A stretch of DNA of 54,770 nucleotides from Jutongia huaianensis (GTDB lineage Bacteria; Bacillota; Clostridia; Lachnospirales; Lachnospiraceae), in the NCBI RefSeq assembly GCF_014384985.1, contig NZ_JACRSX010000019.1:1-54770 (forward strand). Reading direction: 5' to 3'. Below the pieces are notes generated by a model. That model was not told the DNA's origin and ran no database searches. It saw only the letters and a program-made list of their open reading frames with translations. Below are positions 44,384-52,349 of the stretch, piece by piece (positions within the stretch are counted from its first letter, which is position 1; every line of letters starts with the position of its first letter). Position numbers and translations under genes: made by a program.

Positions 44384-45532
44384 TTAGATCAGGCTCTCAT
44401 ACAATGCAGTGATATCCTCAACAGATGTCTCCTTCGGATTACCCGGACGGCATGCATCATCATATGCAGACTGTGCAAGGAATGGAATATCCTCCTTCTT
44501 GACAATCTCCTTGAGATCTGCCGGAATACCAACATCCTGAGACAGCTTACGAACAGCATCTACAGCGGCCTTACGGTACTCCTCCTGAGACATACTCTCT
44601 GTTCCCTCAACGCCCATTGCCTGTGCAATGTACTTATACTTGTCCCCTGTTGCCTCTGCGTTATATTCCATAACTGTTGGCAGAATGATCGCATTTGCCA
44701 CACCATGGGGAGTATCATAAAGTGCTCCCAGTGGGTGAGCCATAGAATGAACGATACCAAGACCTACATTAGAGAAGCCCATACCGGCAACATACTGTCC
44801 CAGTGCCATACCCTCTCTGCCTTCCGGTGTGTTATCAACAGCACCTCTTAATGAGCGGGAAATGATCTCGATTGCCTTCAGATGGAACATATCAGAAAGC
44901 TCCCATGCGCCTGCTGTAATGTAACCCTCGATCGCATGTGTCAGAGCGTCCATACCTGTCGCTGCGGTCAGTCCCTTTGGCATACTGGACATCATCTCCG
45001 GATCAATAAATGCAACAACCGGAATATCATGCGGATCCACACATACCATCTTGCGGTTCTTCTCTACATCTGTAATAACGTAATTGATCGTAACCTCTGC
45101 AGCGGTACCTGCTGTCGTCGGTACAGCAAAAATCGGCATACTCTTGTGTTTGGTATCGGCAACGCCCTCCAGACTACGCACATCTGCAAAGTCCGGATTC
45201 TCCATAATAATACCAACGCCCTTAGCGGTATCCATAGAAGAACCTCCACCGATCGCAATAATGTAATCAGCGCCTGCTGCCTTACATGCTGCTACACCTG
45301 TCTGAACATTTTCAATCGTTGGGTTTGGCTTAATATTCGAATATAACTCATAATCAAGACCGGCTCCCTCCAATACATCCAGAACCTTCTGTGTGACACC
45401 AAACTTCACCAGATCCGGATCAGAACATACAAAGGCCTTTTTAAATGCACGTCCCTTTGCCTCATCTGCAATGCTCTTGATCGCTCCTGCTCCGTGATAA
45501 GATGTCTCATTCAATACAAATCTGTTTACCAT
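44384..45532 (-). CDS. fucO: Lactaldehyde reductase / 1,2-propanediol oxidoreductase (iron-dependent alcohol dehydrogenase)
   Basis: The 382-aa protein matches FucO in length and along its sequence. It has the NAD-binding IAIGGGSSMDTAKG, PTTAGTAAEVTINYVI, and the iron ligands Asp and His in GMDALTHAIEGYI and the two histidines of HSMAHPLGALYDTPHG. FucO reduces L-lactaldehyde from fucose or rhamnose to 1,2-propanediol, recycling NADH in fermentation. No fucose genes adjoin it, so a general aldehyde-reducing role is also possible. The start at 45532 follows GGGAGAG. The upstream region holds a perfect -10 and a 14-bp direct repeat. Confidence 0.88.
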   Translation of the reverse strand: MVNRFVLNETSYHGAGAIKSIADEAKGRAFKKAFVCSDPDLVKFGVTQKVLDVLEGAGLDYELYSNIKPNPTIENVQTGVAACKAAGADYIIAIGGGSSMDTAKGVGIIMENPDFADVRSLEGVADTKHKSMPIFAVPTTAGTAAEVTINYVITDVEKNRKMVCVDPHDIPVVAFIDPEMMSSMPKGLTAATGMDALTHAIEGYITAGAWELSDMFHLKAIEIISRSLRGAVDNTPEGREGMALGQYVAGMGFSNVGLGIVHSMAHPLGALYDTPHGVANAIILPTVMEYNAEATGDKYKYIAQAMGVEGTESMSQEEYRKAAVDAVRKLSQDVGIPADLKEIVKKEDIPFLAQSAYDDACRPGNPKETSVEDITALYESLI

Positions 45533-45584
45533 AATACTACTCTCCCTTTCTTTATAAAAATATAACGGTGATTTTCATAGCTAT

Positions 45585-45637
45585 ATTATAGTAAATTTTC
45601 ACAAAAAATGAAAGTGTTTTCTGAAATTTTCACAAAA
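45585..45637 (-). promoter_or_regulatory. fucO promoter region with 14-bp direct repeat
   Basis: TATAAT (minus, 45590-45585) lies 53 bp before the start, but no good -35 precedes it. AAATTTTCACAAAA (plus-strand reading) occurs twice, at 45593-45606 and 45624-45637, exactly 31 bp apart (about three helical turns). The TTCACAA core recalls half-sites of the redox repressor Rex. Confidence 0.45.
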
Positions 45638-45652
45638 TTTGCACATATTTTA

Positions 45653-46695
45653 TAAAATCATCCTCGTCATTCCGTTATGGAAAATATCAATCGGATGATC
45701 CATTGTGGCGCCCCCTCCTTCGGCGGTGCCATGTATGGCTGTTCTAACTGCGGACATCTTAAATTTGCTCCTTTTCGATGCAAAAGCCGTTTTTGTCCAA
45801 CCTGCGGCAACAAATACTCCATCGACCGCACCACTTCTATGTCCTTTAAGATCATTCATGTCAAGCACAGACACTGTGTTTTCACGATCGCCGAAAAACT
45901 GCGTCCTTTCTTTCTGAAAGACCGTTCTCTTCTAAACTGCTTGTTCTCTGCCGTCAAAAGTGTTATCTTACGCATGTTTCACAAGCAAAACAAATCAGAG
46001 CTCTTTACCCCGGGCTTTATTTTAGTTCTTCACACTTTTGGTCGTGATCTCAAATGGAATCCCCACATCCACTGCCTTCTCTCCGAAGGCGGTTTAGACA
46101 AAAGCGGACTTTGGCGTAACGTAAACCATTGTAACTATGTTTTCATGCGCAATTCCTTCCAAACTACTCTCTTAAAGGAACTTAAGAAAAAACTCCTGTT
46201 TCTTTTAATAAAACGGTTTCTCAGATCTACAAACATCACAATAACGGTTTTTATGTTTATGCAAAACCTAACCGCTGCAATCCTTCCAAAGTCATCAAAT
46301 ACATCGGACGCTATCTTGACCGCCCTGTCATCGCCACTTCCCGTATCGATGATTACGATCCTGCCAATGATACTGTAACCTTCCACTACAACCGGCACGA
46401 GGACGATAAATATGTTCAGGAAACGATCCCTTCCCTGGATTTTATCAACCGGCTCGTTCAGCATATTCCCGAGAAGCACTTTAAGCAGATCCGATATTAC
46501 GGCCTGTATGCCAGAAAAAACATTGCTCATTACAAATTCAACTTTGCCATCCATCCTTCCAAACGGAAGTTTTATCTTTCCATGAACCGATGGCGTAACT
46601 TTTTATCTCTTCTAAGCAATCTCATCTATTTTTATGCCCATCTTTTGGTGGGCATTTTTTTCTTATCTGTAATCATCCTTTTTTTCGCTTTATAG
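45653..46695 (+). pseudogene. IS91-family transposase remnant, 5'-truncated and frameshifted
   Basis: The first readable part (to about 46200) has the IS91-type zinc-binding domain (YGCSNCGHLKFAPFRCKSRF, FCPTCGNKY) and the HUH-like motif NPHIHCLLSEGG of rolling-circle transposases. Near 46200 the frame shifts by one. The continuation (SQIYKHHNNGFYVYAKPN, KVIKYIGRYLDRPVIATSR, DFINRLVQHIPEKHFKQIRY, YYGLYARKN) runs to the TAG at 46693-46695. The region holding the catalytic tyrosine lies in the shifted part. The N-terminus is cut: an in-frame TAA at 45653-45655 precedes the first homologous codons. The element is therefore dead. Confidence 0.85.
46634..46662 (+). terminator. Terminator-like hairpin within the transposase tail
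   Basis: TGCCCA and TGGGCA pair around a short loop and run into seven T's, inside the last codons of the transposase remnant. Confidence 0.7.
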
Positions 46696-46725
46696 GAAAC
46701 GACAAGTTTCCTATAAAGCAAAAAA
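46681..46725. repeat. Perfect 14-bp inverted repeat at the IS91 remnant end
   Basis: GCTTTATAGGAAAC (46687-46700) and GTTTCCTATAAAGC (46706-46719) pair perfectly around GACAA. After one mismatch, five further T-A pairs extend the arms to 20 nt. A's, not T's, follow the stem on either strand, so it is not a standard terminator. It could be the replication terminus of the IS. Confidence 0.8.
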
Positions 46726-46780
46726 GTGCATCCTGTTTCTCCAGAATACACTTGCTTGTCTTGTTCGTATAATTTAACTC

Positions 46781-47500
46781 TTAAAAAACCCCTGATGGAG
46801 GTATTGAAGGTGGATTTCTCCGATAATATTCTCTTAGAAAAGAGCTAAATACCGGAATCTTTGACAGCAAATCAAAGCCTCTAAGCGCTTCAAAGGTCCA
46901 GCAAAAAACAAGTAAAAAAATAATAATATATATTATATTCCATGTGTTCCATTTTTTATCGAAACATCCTACTTTTTTTTGCCAAATTTTTATTCTAAAA
47001 AATTGTATGCAATATAGAACAAAAAACATAAAAGCTGGTGCTAAAATAATTGCTAAATTCTGACAATATATATAACCTCTATTACGCCACTGTCTTTCAG
47101 ACAACTTTTCATAAAACAACATAGATACGTAAGACCTCGGTGTATCTATAGGTAACAATAAATCATCAGTAAATCCAAGCCATAAAACAGCGTAAACAGC
47201 CAGTCCAGCGATTTGACATATCTGGGCACAATATCTCCATTTATTTTTCAGCCTACCTTCTGTTATACTATTACAATAGTGTTTTTCCTCAAATACCATA
47301 TACCCGGCAATAAAACAATTCATAAAAAAGAAACAGTCTGCTAAATGATCTGCTATTTTCTGCGGGTAATGCATATATCTATGTGCATCCCACCAAGTAT
47401 AAGGTATTCTCGTTCTTATTACAAATTGATAAATAATTCGTAATATAACATTTAAGATCAAAAAGCTAAATATCACTATTTTACCTGTTTTTCTTTGCAT
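46781..47500 (-). CDS. AT-rich integral membrane protein of unknown function
   Basis: The 239-aa protein has about five transmembrane helices (7-27, 52-70, 90-110, 145-168, 190-210). The last two helices flank a short basic loop. No known family is evident. GGAGGAAG is immediately upstream of the ATG at 47500. Its low GC and its place between an IS remnant and an orphan gene suggest recent acquisition. Confidence 0.6.
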   Translation of the reverse strand: MQRKTGKIVIFSFLILNVILRIIYQFVIRTRIPYTWWDAHRYMHYPQKIADHLADCFFFMNCFIAGYMVFEEKHYCNSITEGRLKNKWRYCAQICQIAGLAVYAVLWLGFTDDLLLPIDTPRSYVSMLFYEKLSERQWRNRGYIYCQNLAIILAPAFMFFVLYCIQFFRIKIWQKKVGCFDKKWNTWNIIYIIIFLLVFCWTFEALRGFDLLSKIPVFSSFLREYYRRNPPSIPPSGVF

Positions 47501-47925
47501 CTTCCTCCCCCTTTAATTAACTCCGCTTTTGAAAAGAACAATATCATATATAATGTTTTTCTCATCCAAACATTTTTCAACTATTTCTTTAATGTGTTCT
47601 CTGTAGTATTTTTCATCATCACAAATTGCTATTTTCAGTTCTATACTGGTTCACCTCACATTTTGCTTATTTCCGCTCATGCCCTTTCTATTATACTATT
47701 TTTAATGAATTTATGCGAGTTTTTTTATTATATATTCTGTCCCAGTATTATATCATGAATTCGCAACGCGAGGGAGCTTGCTCAGTCCGCTTATCATCAA
47801 AATTTCATTTTAGAATAAAAATTTTTTTTACCCTGCTATTTTATATTGACACTTTCTGTCATTTTCAAGTCCTATGATACATCTATCAAACAAACAACGA
47901 ACCATAGCGAAAGGAGAGAACGTAT
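47501..47925. other. 425-bp AT-rich intergenic region
   Basis: No gene is supported here. The region holds the inverted repeat TGACA-N5-TGTCA (47847-47861), with TTGACA at 47846-47851 and TATGAT at 47873-47878. The 21-bp spacing is too long for a normal promoter. A small GAGC-TT-GCTC hairpin lies near 47773-47782. Confidence 0.4.
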
Positions 47926-49332
47926 ATGATGAATCAATTATTAAGTTCTGTTTCAAAAGCAAATATCAAAAATCCTGAAAATGTAACACTGACACTTCAA
48001 GGGACAACAATCCATTCCATGAAAGAGCTCCGGGAACATTTCAACCGCGACGAGATCCTGGCAACTTTTACTGATGACCACCTGCTTCTGTGGCTTCAGC
48101 AGCACTATTATGAAACAGAGGCGGAACAGCTTTGCATGATCGGCTCCGGTGACAATAACTGTTTCCGTAAAATCTGCCGTGTTTTCGGGGTTAATCATAT
48201 GGATTACATCTCTTTATCAGAGGAAGAGAAAAAGCAGCAGAAGCAAAAAGAAGAAACCGTAAAAAAAGTAATTTCCGACACCAAAGCGGATGAAAATCTC
48301 TTAAAAGAACTAGCCCTCATTGCCACCGATCAGGAAGAGCTTGCCCATCTGATCGACGCCGATGAACCAAAGATCTATCTTTGCAATGAAAGCTTCTCCA
48401 TTCCTATTTCCAAGCCCGGTATTGAATATATTGGTATCGGCGATGTTTCCATTGAGAATCCTTTCACACCGGAGCAGTACCGCAAAGCAGGGATTACCAT
48501 GACAAATATCTCCCTTCCGGTCACAGAGAATCCGGAAACAGCCGATGCCGCCCGTGTAGCTGCCGCCGCAAACGGGTATGACAGTTTCCACGAATCCCAT
48601 TCTGCTCTGGCAACCCTGTTTCATAACCGGTTGAAAACATACCGGATATATGAGCATTATCATCTTTCCTTTGACTCGTCTGTTATGGGAACCTTTTTTG
48701 ACAGCCGTTCCGAATGTACTGCTGCCAAAAAAGCTGCTCTGGAAAAAGCCTACAACGAAGCCCGCCGTTATATCTCTCCCGGAGATTCAAAATGTATCGC
48801 AAAAGCTGCAACCGAACATTACAGCAAGCAGATCCATGATGTATTTACTCCGGAGGTATTGGAAAAACTCCAGAACCTCTGTGAAATCCGCAAGAAAACT
48901 TCGCTCTTTCAAAAGCTGCAGGAGAAGATCAAACAAAGTAAAAAAGCACTCTCCTCTTTATTTGAAGCAGAGCTGCACGAAAATGCCGATTTCTATGCAA
49001 TGTATCAATTTGATTACTTTATGGATCAGGTTGAAATGGAAGAACACGATAACCGGATTTCTGACGGAGGACTCCTGCGTGCCCTCGAAGCTCTGGCAGG
49101 TGGCAGTATCCAATACACGATCACCGATATTCACTCTGCCATCTCAGAAATGGAGGATGATATCAATGATCACGCAAATACCTTCTTTAATACCGCACAG
49201 TCAGAATATCAATACTACTGTCAGGAAATCGAAGAGCTTATTCAGGAAATCGGCAACGATTTCAGCAAGCGGAAAGAAGACGAATCCGTATCTGGTTATC
49301 TGCAGCGCCTGTGCAGGGAAGCGATCCGATAG
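47926..49332 (+). CDS. Orphan 468-aa protein with two recurrent clostridial N-terminal modules and helical C-terminus
   Basis: I do not know this protein's function. Residues 30-75 (SMKELREHFNRDEILATF, LLLWLQQHYYETEAEQL) and 150-200 (KIYLCNESFSIPISKPGIEY, IGIGDVSIENPF) resemble short modules that I recall on multidomain proteins of anaerobic Firmicutes (memory, unchecked). A highly charged helix (KKQQKQKEETVKK) links them. From about residue 255 to the end the chain is predicted to be almost entirely alpha-helical, with coiled-coil character (LFQKLQEKIKQSKKALSSL, YYCQEIEELIQEIGNDF). There is no membrane segment. GAAAGGAGAG supports the ATG at 47926. It stands alone in the accessory region. 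Confidence 0.6.
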   Translation: MMNQLLSSVSKANIKNPENVTLTLQGTTIHSMKELREHFNRDEILATFTDDHLLLWLQQHYYETEAEQLCMIGSGDNNCFRKICRVFGVNHMDYISLSEEEKKQQKQKEETVKKVISDTKADENLLKELALIATDQEELAHLIDADEPKIYLCNESFSIPISKPGIEYIGIGDVSIENPFTPEQYRKAGITMTNISLPVTENPETADAARVAAAANGYDSFHESHSALATLFHNRLKTYRIYEHYHLSFDSSVMGTFFDSRSECTAAKKAALEKAYNEARRYISPGDSKCIAKAATEHYSKQIHDVFTPEVLEKLQNLCEIRKKTSLFQKLQEKIKQSKKALSSLFEAELHENADFYAMYQFDYFMDQVEMEEHDNRISDGGLLRALEALAGGSIQYTITDIHSAISEMEDDINDHANTFFNTAQSEYQYYCQEIEELIQEIGNDFSKRKEDESVSGYLQRLCREAIR

Positions 49333-49385
49333 AATGGACCCAAAGGATACGATCACCTGGTTTCTATCATCCGCCATCATATGAT

Positions 49386-49415
49386 GTTGGGGGCAAAAAG
49401 TATTTTGCCCCCAAC
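49386..49415. repeat. Perfect 13-bp inverted repeat between convergent genes
   Basis: GTTGGGGGCAAAA and TTTTGCCCCCAAC pair perfectly around AGTA. It separates the 3' ends of the orphan gene and the Rpn gene. No T-tract follows on either side, so it may be an unusual bidirectional terminator or a transcript-end stabiliser. Confidence 0.8.
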
Positions 49416-49435
49416 TGATGCCACAGATTGCTAGA

Positions 49436-50392
49436 TCAGTTTTTTCCTGATTTCATCTCACGCTCAAATGCCTCACAGGATAATCCTGCCTCAGATGCAG
49501 CATCTGCTACGCTGAGAAGTCCCTTCCTGACTAACTGTACCAACATGTCCCTCTGTCCCAGTTCCCTGCCTTTCTGTTCCCTCGTCTTCATCATATCCTC
49601 TACTGCCTGACACACATTGACCACCTCCGTTTTCTCATCGATTGCAAAATCTGTATGGGTTATTGTCTCTATTACCCGGGCGGCTTCTACCTCCAGCTTC
49701 TTGAGGCGTTCATCCTCCTCCAGAAGCCTTGCCAGCCCCTTCTCATCCTTCGAATACTTTATATAGTTTAACACTTCCCGCAGGCTTGATGCAAACTTTT
49801 TGAAGTCATTCTGGGATATTCTGCCGGGATCCAGCATATGCACCCGATAATCCTGTGCATATCTCCGTATTGTGTCATCCTGCACTGCCAACATTTCATG
49901 CAACGATGTAGGTCCATCCCATGGATCTGCTCCAAAATGTACCACCAGCGTAATCACCGGCTGCAGTCTGTCCTCTCTCGTAAAACCGGACAGAAACTCG
50001 GCACTGCTCATAGTTCCCTTATTTGAATTATTTCTATGATCAGAAGCTATTCGTGATACCTGCTCGGCATACTGCATCGCATCATAAACCATATTTTTTA
50101 CCGGCATAGCATAATGAATATCTGTTTGGTTCTCTACTCCCAAAAGAATGTAAGCAGCCTTCGCTCCACTCATAACCGTAACATATTTCAAAATATCCCG
50201 ATACTTCTGCACGCCCGTCCCCCTCTTTGGGGCTCCGCCACCAAAAATATACATCATTTCTGCCGTATCCAGTTCCTTAAGCTCTGACGGTTTGATCACC
50301 TGTCTGCCATCATACAACAAAAAATTAAATGCATCTGCAAATACATGTGGCTCTCTCATATATTCTTTCGTAACAATATCTGCCTGTCCCAT
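49436..50392 (-). CDS. Rpn-family recombination-promoting nuclease / PD-(D/E)XK putative transposase (copy A, intact)
   Basis: The 318-aa protein has the Rpn/PDDEXK_nuclease layout. The N-terminal FADAFNFLLYDG, SELKELDTAE and the core YILLGVENQTDIHYAMPV (with G-x-E-x-Q, Glu87 and Gln89) are the catalytic region. A C-terminal helical region ends in EQKGRELGQRDMLVQLV. Related Rpn proteins of E. coli make RecA-independent recombination events and are linked to phage defence. The ATG at 50392 follows AGGAGA at 9-10 nt, but that ribosome site is inside a 14-bp hairpin (50402-50439). It lies in a 1.08-kb repeat shared with 52350-53415. Confidence 0.82.
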   Translation of the reverse strand: MGQADIVTKEYMREPHVFADAFNFLLYDGRQVIKPSELKELDTAEMMYIFGGGAPKRGTGVQKYRDILKYVTVMSGAKAAYILLGVENQTDIHYAMPVKNMVYDAMQYAEQVSRIASDHRNNSNKGTMSSAEFLSGFTREDRLQPVITLVVHFGADPWDGPTSLHEMLAVQDDTIRRYAQDYRVHMLDPGRISQNDFKKFASSLREVLNYIKYSKDEKGLARLLEEDERLKKLEVEAARVIETITHTDFAIDEKTEVVNVCQAVEDMMKTREQKGRELGQRDMLVQLVRKGLLSVADAASEAGLSCEAFEREMKSGKN

Positions 50393-50401
50393 ACCAATTT
50401 T

Positions 50402-50439
50402 CTCCTGTTATTCTGTGATTTTCGACAGTATAACAGGAG
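50402..50439 (-). promoter_or_regulatory. Hairpin sequestering the ribosome binding site of Rpn copy A
   Basis: CTCCTGTTAT and ATAACAGGAG pair perfectly. An inner CTGT/ACAG pairing after one mismatch makes a 14-bp stem with an 8-nt loop. The AGGAG that serves the start codon at 50392 is the 3' arm. The same hairpin occurs upstream of copy B (53298-53335), where the outermost pair is T-A instead of C-G. Confidence 0.8.
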
Positions 50440-50540
50440 GGTAACGGGTTCGCAATATGAATTAGGTAAATGCCGCTTTGTACTAGGCAGATTACCGAAA
50501 TTGCAGTGTAGAAAACGGCAATAGATCATTTTTTCCTAGT

Positions 50541-50600
50541 ATCCCTCTGATCCGGTTCCCTGCCTTTTTCCCTCGCCTTCATCATATCCTCTACCGTCTA
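50541..50600 (-). pseudogene. Fragment of a third Rpn C-terminus
   Basis: About 60 bp align with 49548-49610 of copy A in the same orientation. On the minus strand they read VEDMMKAREKGREPDQRD, against VEDMMKTREQKGRELGQRD in the intact gene. No other Rpn sequence is joined to it. It lies 20 bp past the helicase gene's stop, between helicase and unit A. Confidence 0.75.
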
Positions 50601-50620
50601 TCCAATTCCTTTTATTGCAC

Positions 50621-52303
50621 TTATTCCACCTGATGCTCCTCCCAAAAATCTTTCGTCCCAACAATATATAACAGCGTCCGGGCCCTCGTCCCGGCAAGAT
50701 ATATATACTGCGAAAACGTCTCACGCCGCAAAGCCTCTACATCACAAAGGATCACAACCTTCGCATCCAGCCCTTTAAAGCCCTGTATCGTTGCAAAGAC
50801 AGGCACGGACGGGTCCGGTTTAAAATCATCCCGCAATTCATTTACTGTAAGCTTTAATGTTGCCAGTTTCGAATTTTGGTACTTTTTGGGCGACAAAAAT
50901 GTAATGTCTCCGGGAGATACTTTTCCTTCTCTTAAAGTTTTCATTATCTCCTTAATCTTCCCACCAAAATCCTTTTCATCCTCATAGGAAATCTTTCCTA
51001 CCTCTTCCCCATTTTCCCGCATAAATTCCGCAAACGTCACACCACTTGCCTTTGCACTGTATGTGCCGATCTGCACCGTATTTCTGCAATTTACAAATAA
51101 ACGGAACTTTGTATGGGAATAGGACCGGAGAATATCCATTCCGTCCTGATATTCCGGATTGTAAATATTCTGCTTCTCATCATAAAACACGGCCCATTTC
51201 CCGTGATCCAGCCCGCCTTTCAGCAGACAGTCCAGAGAATACAAATATAACGGCTTTAAAATATCCTGTCCTTCATCCATGATCAACAGATCATACTGCA
51301 TATCAGCCGCATCTGGATCTGTAGACTGTTTCTCACTGATATAATCATAAAATCTCTCCGGTAAAATCTGGGCAAAATACTTTTGGGGATCCTTTTGCAG
51401 CTCCTCCACATCCACCGGGACATATTCACCAAAAAGAGCATGAATGTTTACTACCTTTAACTGATCTGTCTCCGGCAGCGAACGCATTACATGATGTGCA
51501 AGATTTTTATTGTAAGTAAGGTAGAGAACTCTGGCCCCCTGCTCCAGCTGACGTCTCGCAAACTCTGCAGCCAGAAGAGTTTTGCCGGTGCCCGCTCCGC
51601 CTTCTACAATCAGATGATCATTCATCCCCAATGCCTCCATCAGCTGTGCCTGCTCTGCCGTCAAGCGAACCAGCTTCTGCTCTACCTGCTCCAAACGATC
51701 ATTCAGGGAAGGAATAAAACAAAAGTCTGCCCGCAAAAACCGGACAACCTCACGGATATCCGACGGGGATAATTTGCTCGGCTCCCGGTGCTGTCTCTGC
51801 TGCCAGTAGTCAAACACCCGATTCATATACTCAGAAATATCCTCCGTCGTGCGGTCATAAATAATCTCCGGGATGATCTCCTGGGAATCAGAATGAAATG
51901 TAATGTCCGGAAATACCACACCGCTGGCCATCAGAATGTTTTTCATATGAGGATTTCCTTCAAAACGCTTTTTCAGGATATCACGCAGACTGAACATATT
52001 GCCTGTCACCTGCGCAAAAGGTCCCTCCGGCTTCACCCGTTCCGTCCCATACCGATCAATAAAGGTCCATTGTCCGTCACGACATTCCACGCGTCCCCCC
52101 TTAATCTCCAGACAGGCAACGCCCCGCTCACAAACTACCGCAAAATCAATCTCTCCGTAAATCTTAGACCGATGTCTGGGAAGCCCCAAAGAATGAAGCA
52201 CACAGGCATTCTTTAAATTCAACTCCTGCAATACATCATACATTTTCCGTTCTGCATTGCTCTTGATCTCCTCACCCATATACGGGGGAATAAATGTAAC
52301 CAT
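50621..52303 (-). CDS. NERD nuclease-related domain fused to a UvrD/DUF2075-like SF1 helicase
   Basis: The 560-aa protein starts at the ATG at 52303, after AGGAGG. Residues about 10-130 form a NERD domain with the restriction-endonuclease-like catalytic pattern: Asp53 in YGEIDFAVV, and Glu66 and Lys68 in ACLEIKGG. The helicase begins near residue 215. It has Walker A GGAGTGKT (235-242), a motif Ia region RVLYLTYNKNL, Walker B IMDEGQD (341-347), and later motifs FVNCRNTVQIGTY, TIQGFKGLDAKVVIL and YLAGTRARTLLYIVG (motif VI). NERD-helicases are thought to act on DNA, and some belong to defence loci. Its placement between two Rpn repeats is notable. Confidence 0.82.
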   Translation of the reverse strand: MVTFIPPYMGEEIKSNAERKMYDVLQELNLKNACVLHSLGLPRHRSKIYGEIDFAVVCERGVACLEIKGGRVECRDGQWTFIDRYGTERVKPEGPFAQVTGNMFSLRDILKKRFEGNPHMKNILMASGVVFPDITFHSDSQEIIPEIIYDRTTEDISEYMNRVFDYWQQRQHREPSKLSPSDIREVVRFLRADFCFIPSLNDRLEQVEQKLVRLTAEQAQLMEALGMNDHLIVEGGAGTGKTLLAAEFARRQLEQGARVLYLTYNKNLAHHVMRSLPETDQLKVVNIHALFGEYVPVDVEELQKDPQKYFAQILPERFYDYISEKQSTDPDAADMQYDLLIMDEGQDILKPLYLYSLDCLLKGGLDHGKWAVFYDEKQNIYNPEYQDGMDILRSYSHTKFRLFVNCRNTVQIGTYSAKASGVTFAEFMRENGEEVGKISYEDEKDFGGKIKEIMKTLREGKVSPGDITFLSPKKYQNSKLATLKLTVNELRDDFKPDPSVPVFATIQGFKGLDAKVVILCDVEALRRETFSQYIYLAGTRARTLLYIVGTKDFWEEHQVE

Positions 52304-52349
52304 TGACCAGTTCCTCCTGATGTAAAATACTAAAAATAATACAAAGCCC

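Larger units (their letters stand above)
49436..50520. repeat. Direct repeat unit A (Rpn gene plus about 130 bp of upstream sequence)
   Basis: This unit is homologous along its length to 52350-53415, in the same orientation. Homology covers the whole Rpn gene and continues upstream through the start-site hairpin and the ACGGGTTCGCAATATGAATT segment. It ends at GAAAACGGCA here and GAAAACAGCA in unit B. Beyond that the sequences are unrelated. Confidence 0.9.

Noticed and set aside
45621..45637. Complete Rex operator at fucO
   Set aside because: The half-sites are spaced to 17 bp in place of 18 and one half has a mismatch; only a Rex-like half-site is supported.
11094..47861. Shared TGACA...TGTCA inverted repeats (11094, 15935, 47847) as one regulon
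   Set aside because: The spacers differ (2, 3 and 5 bp), and short palindromes of this kind are expected by chance in an AT-rich window.
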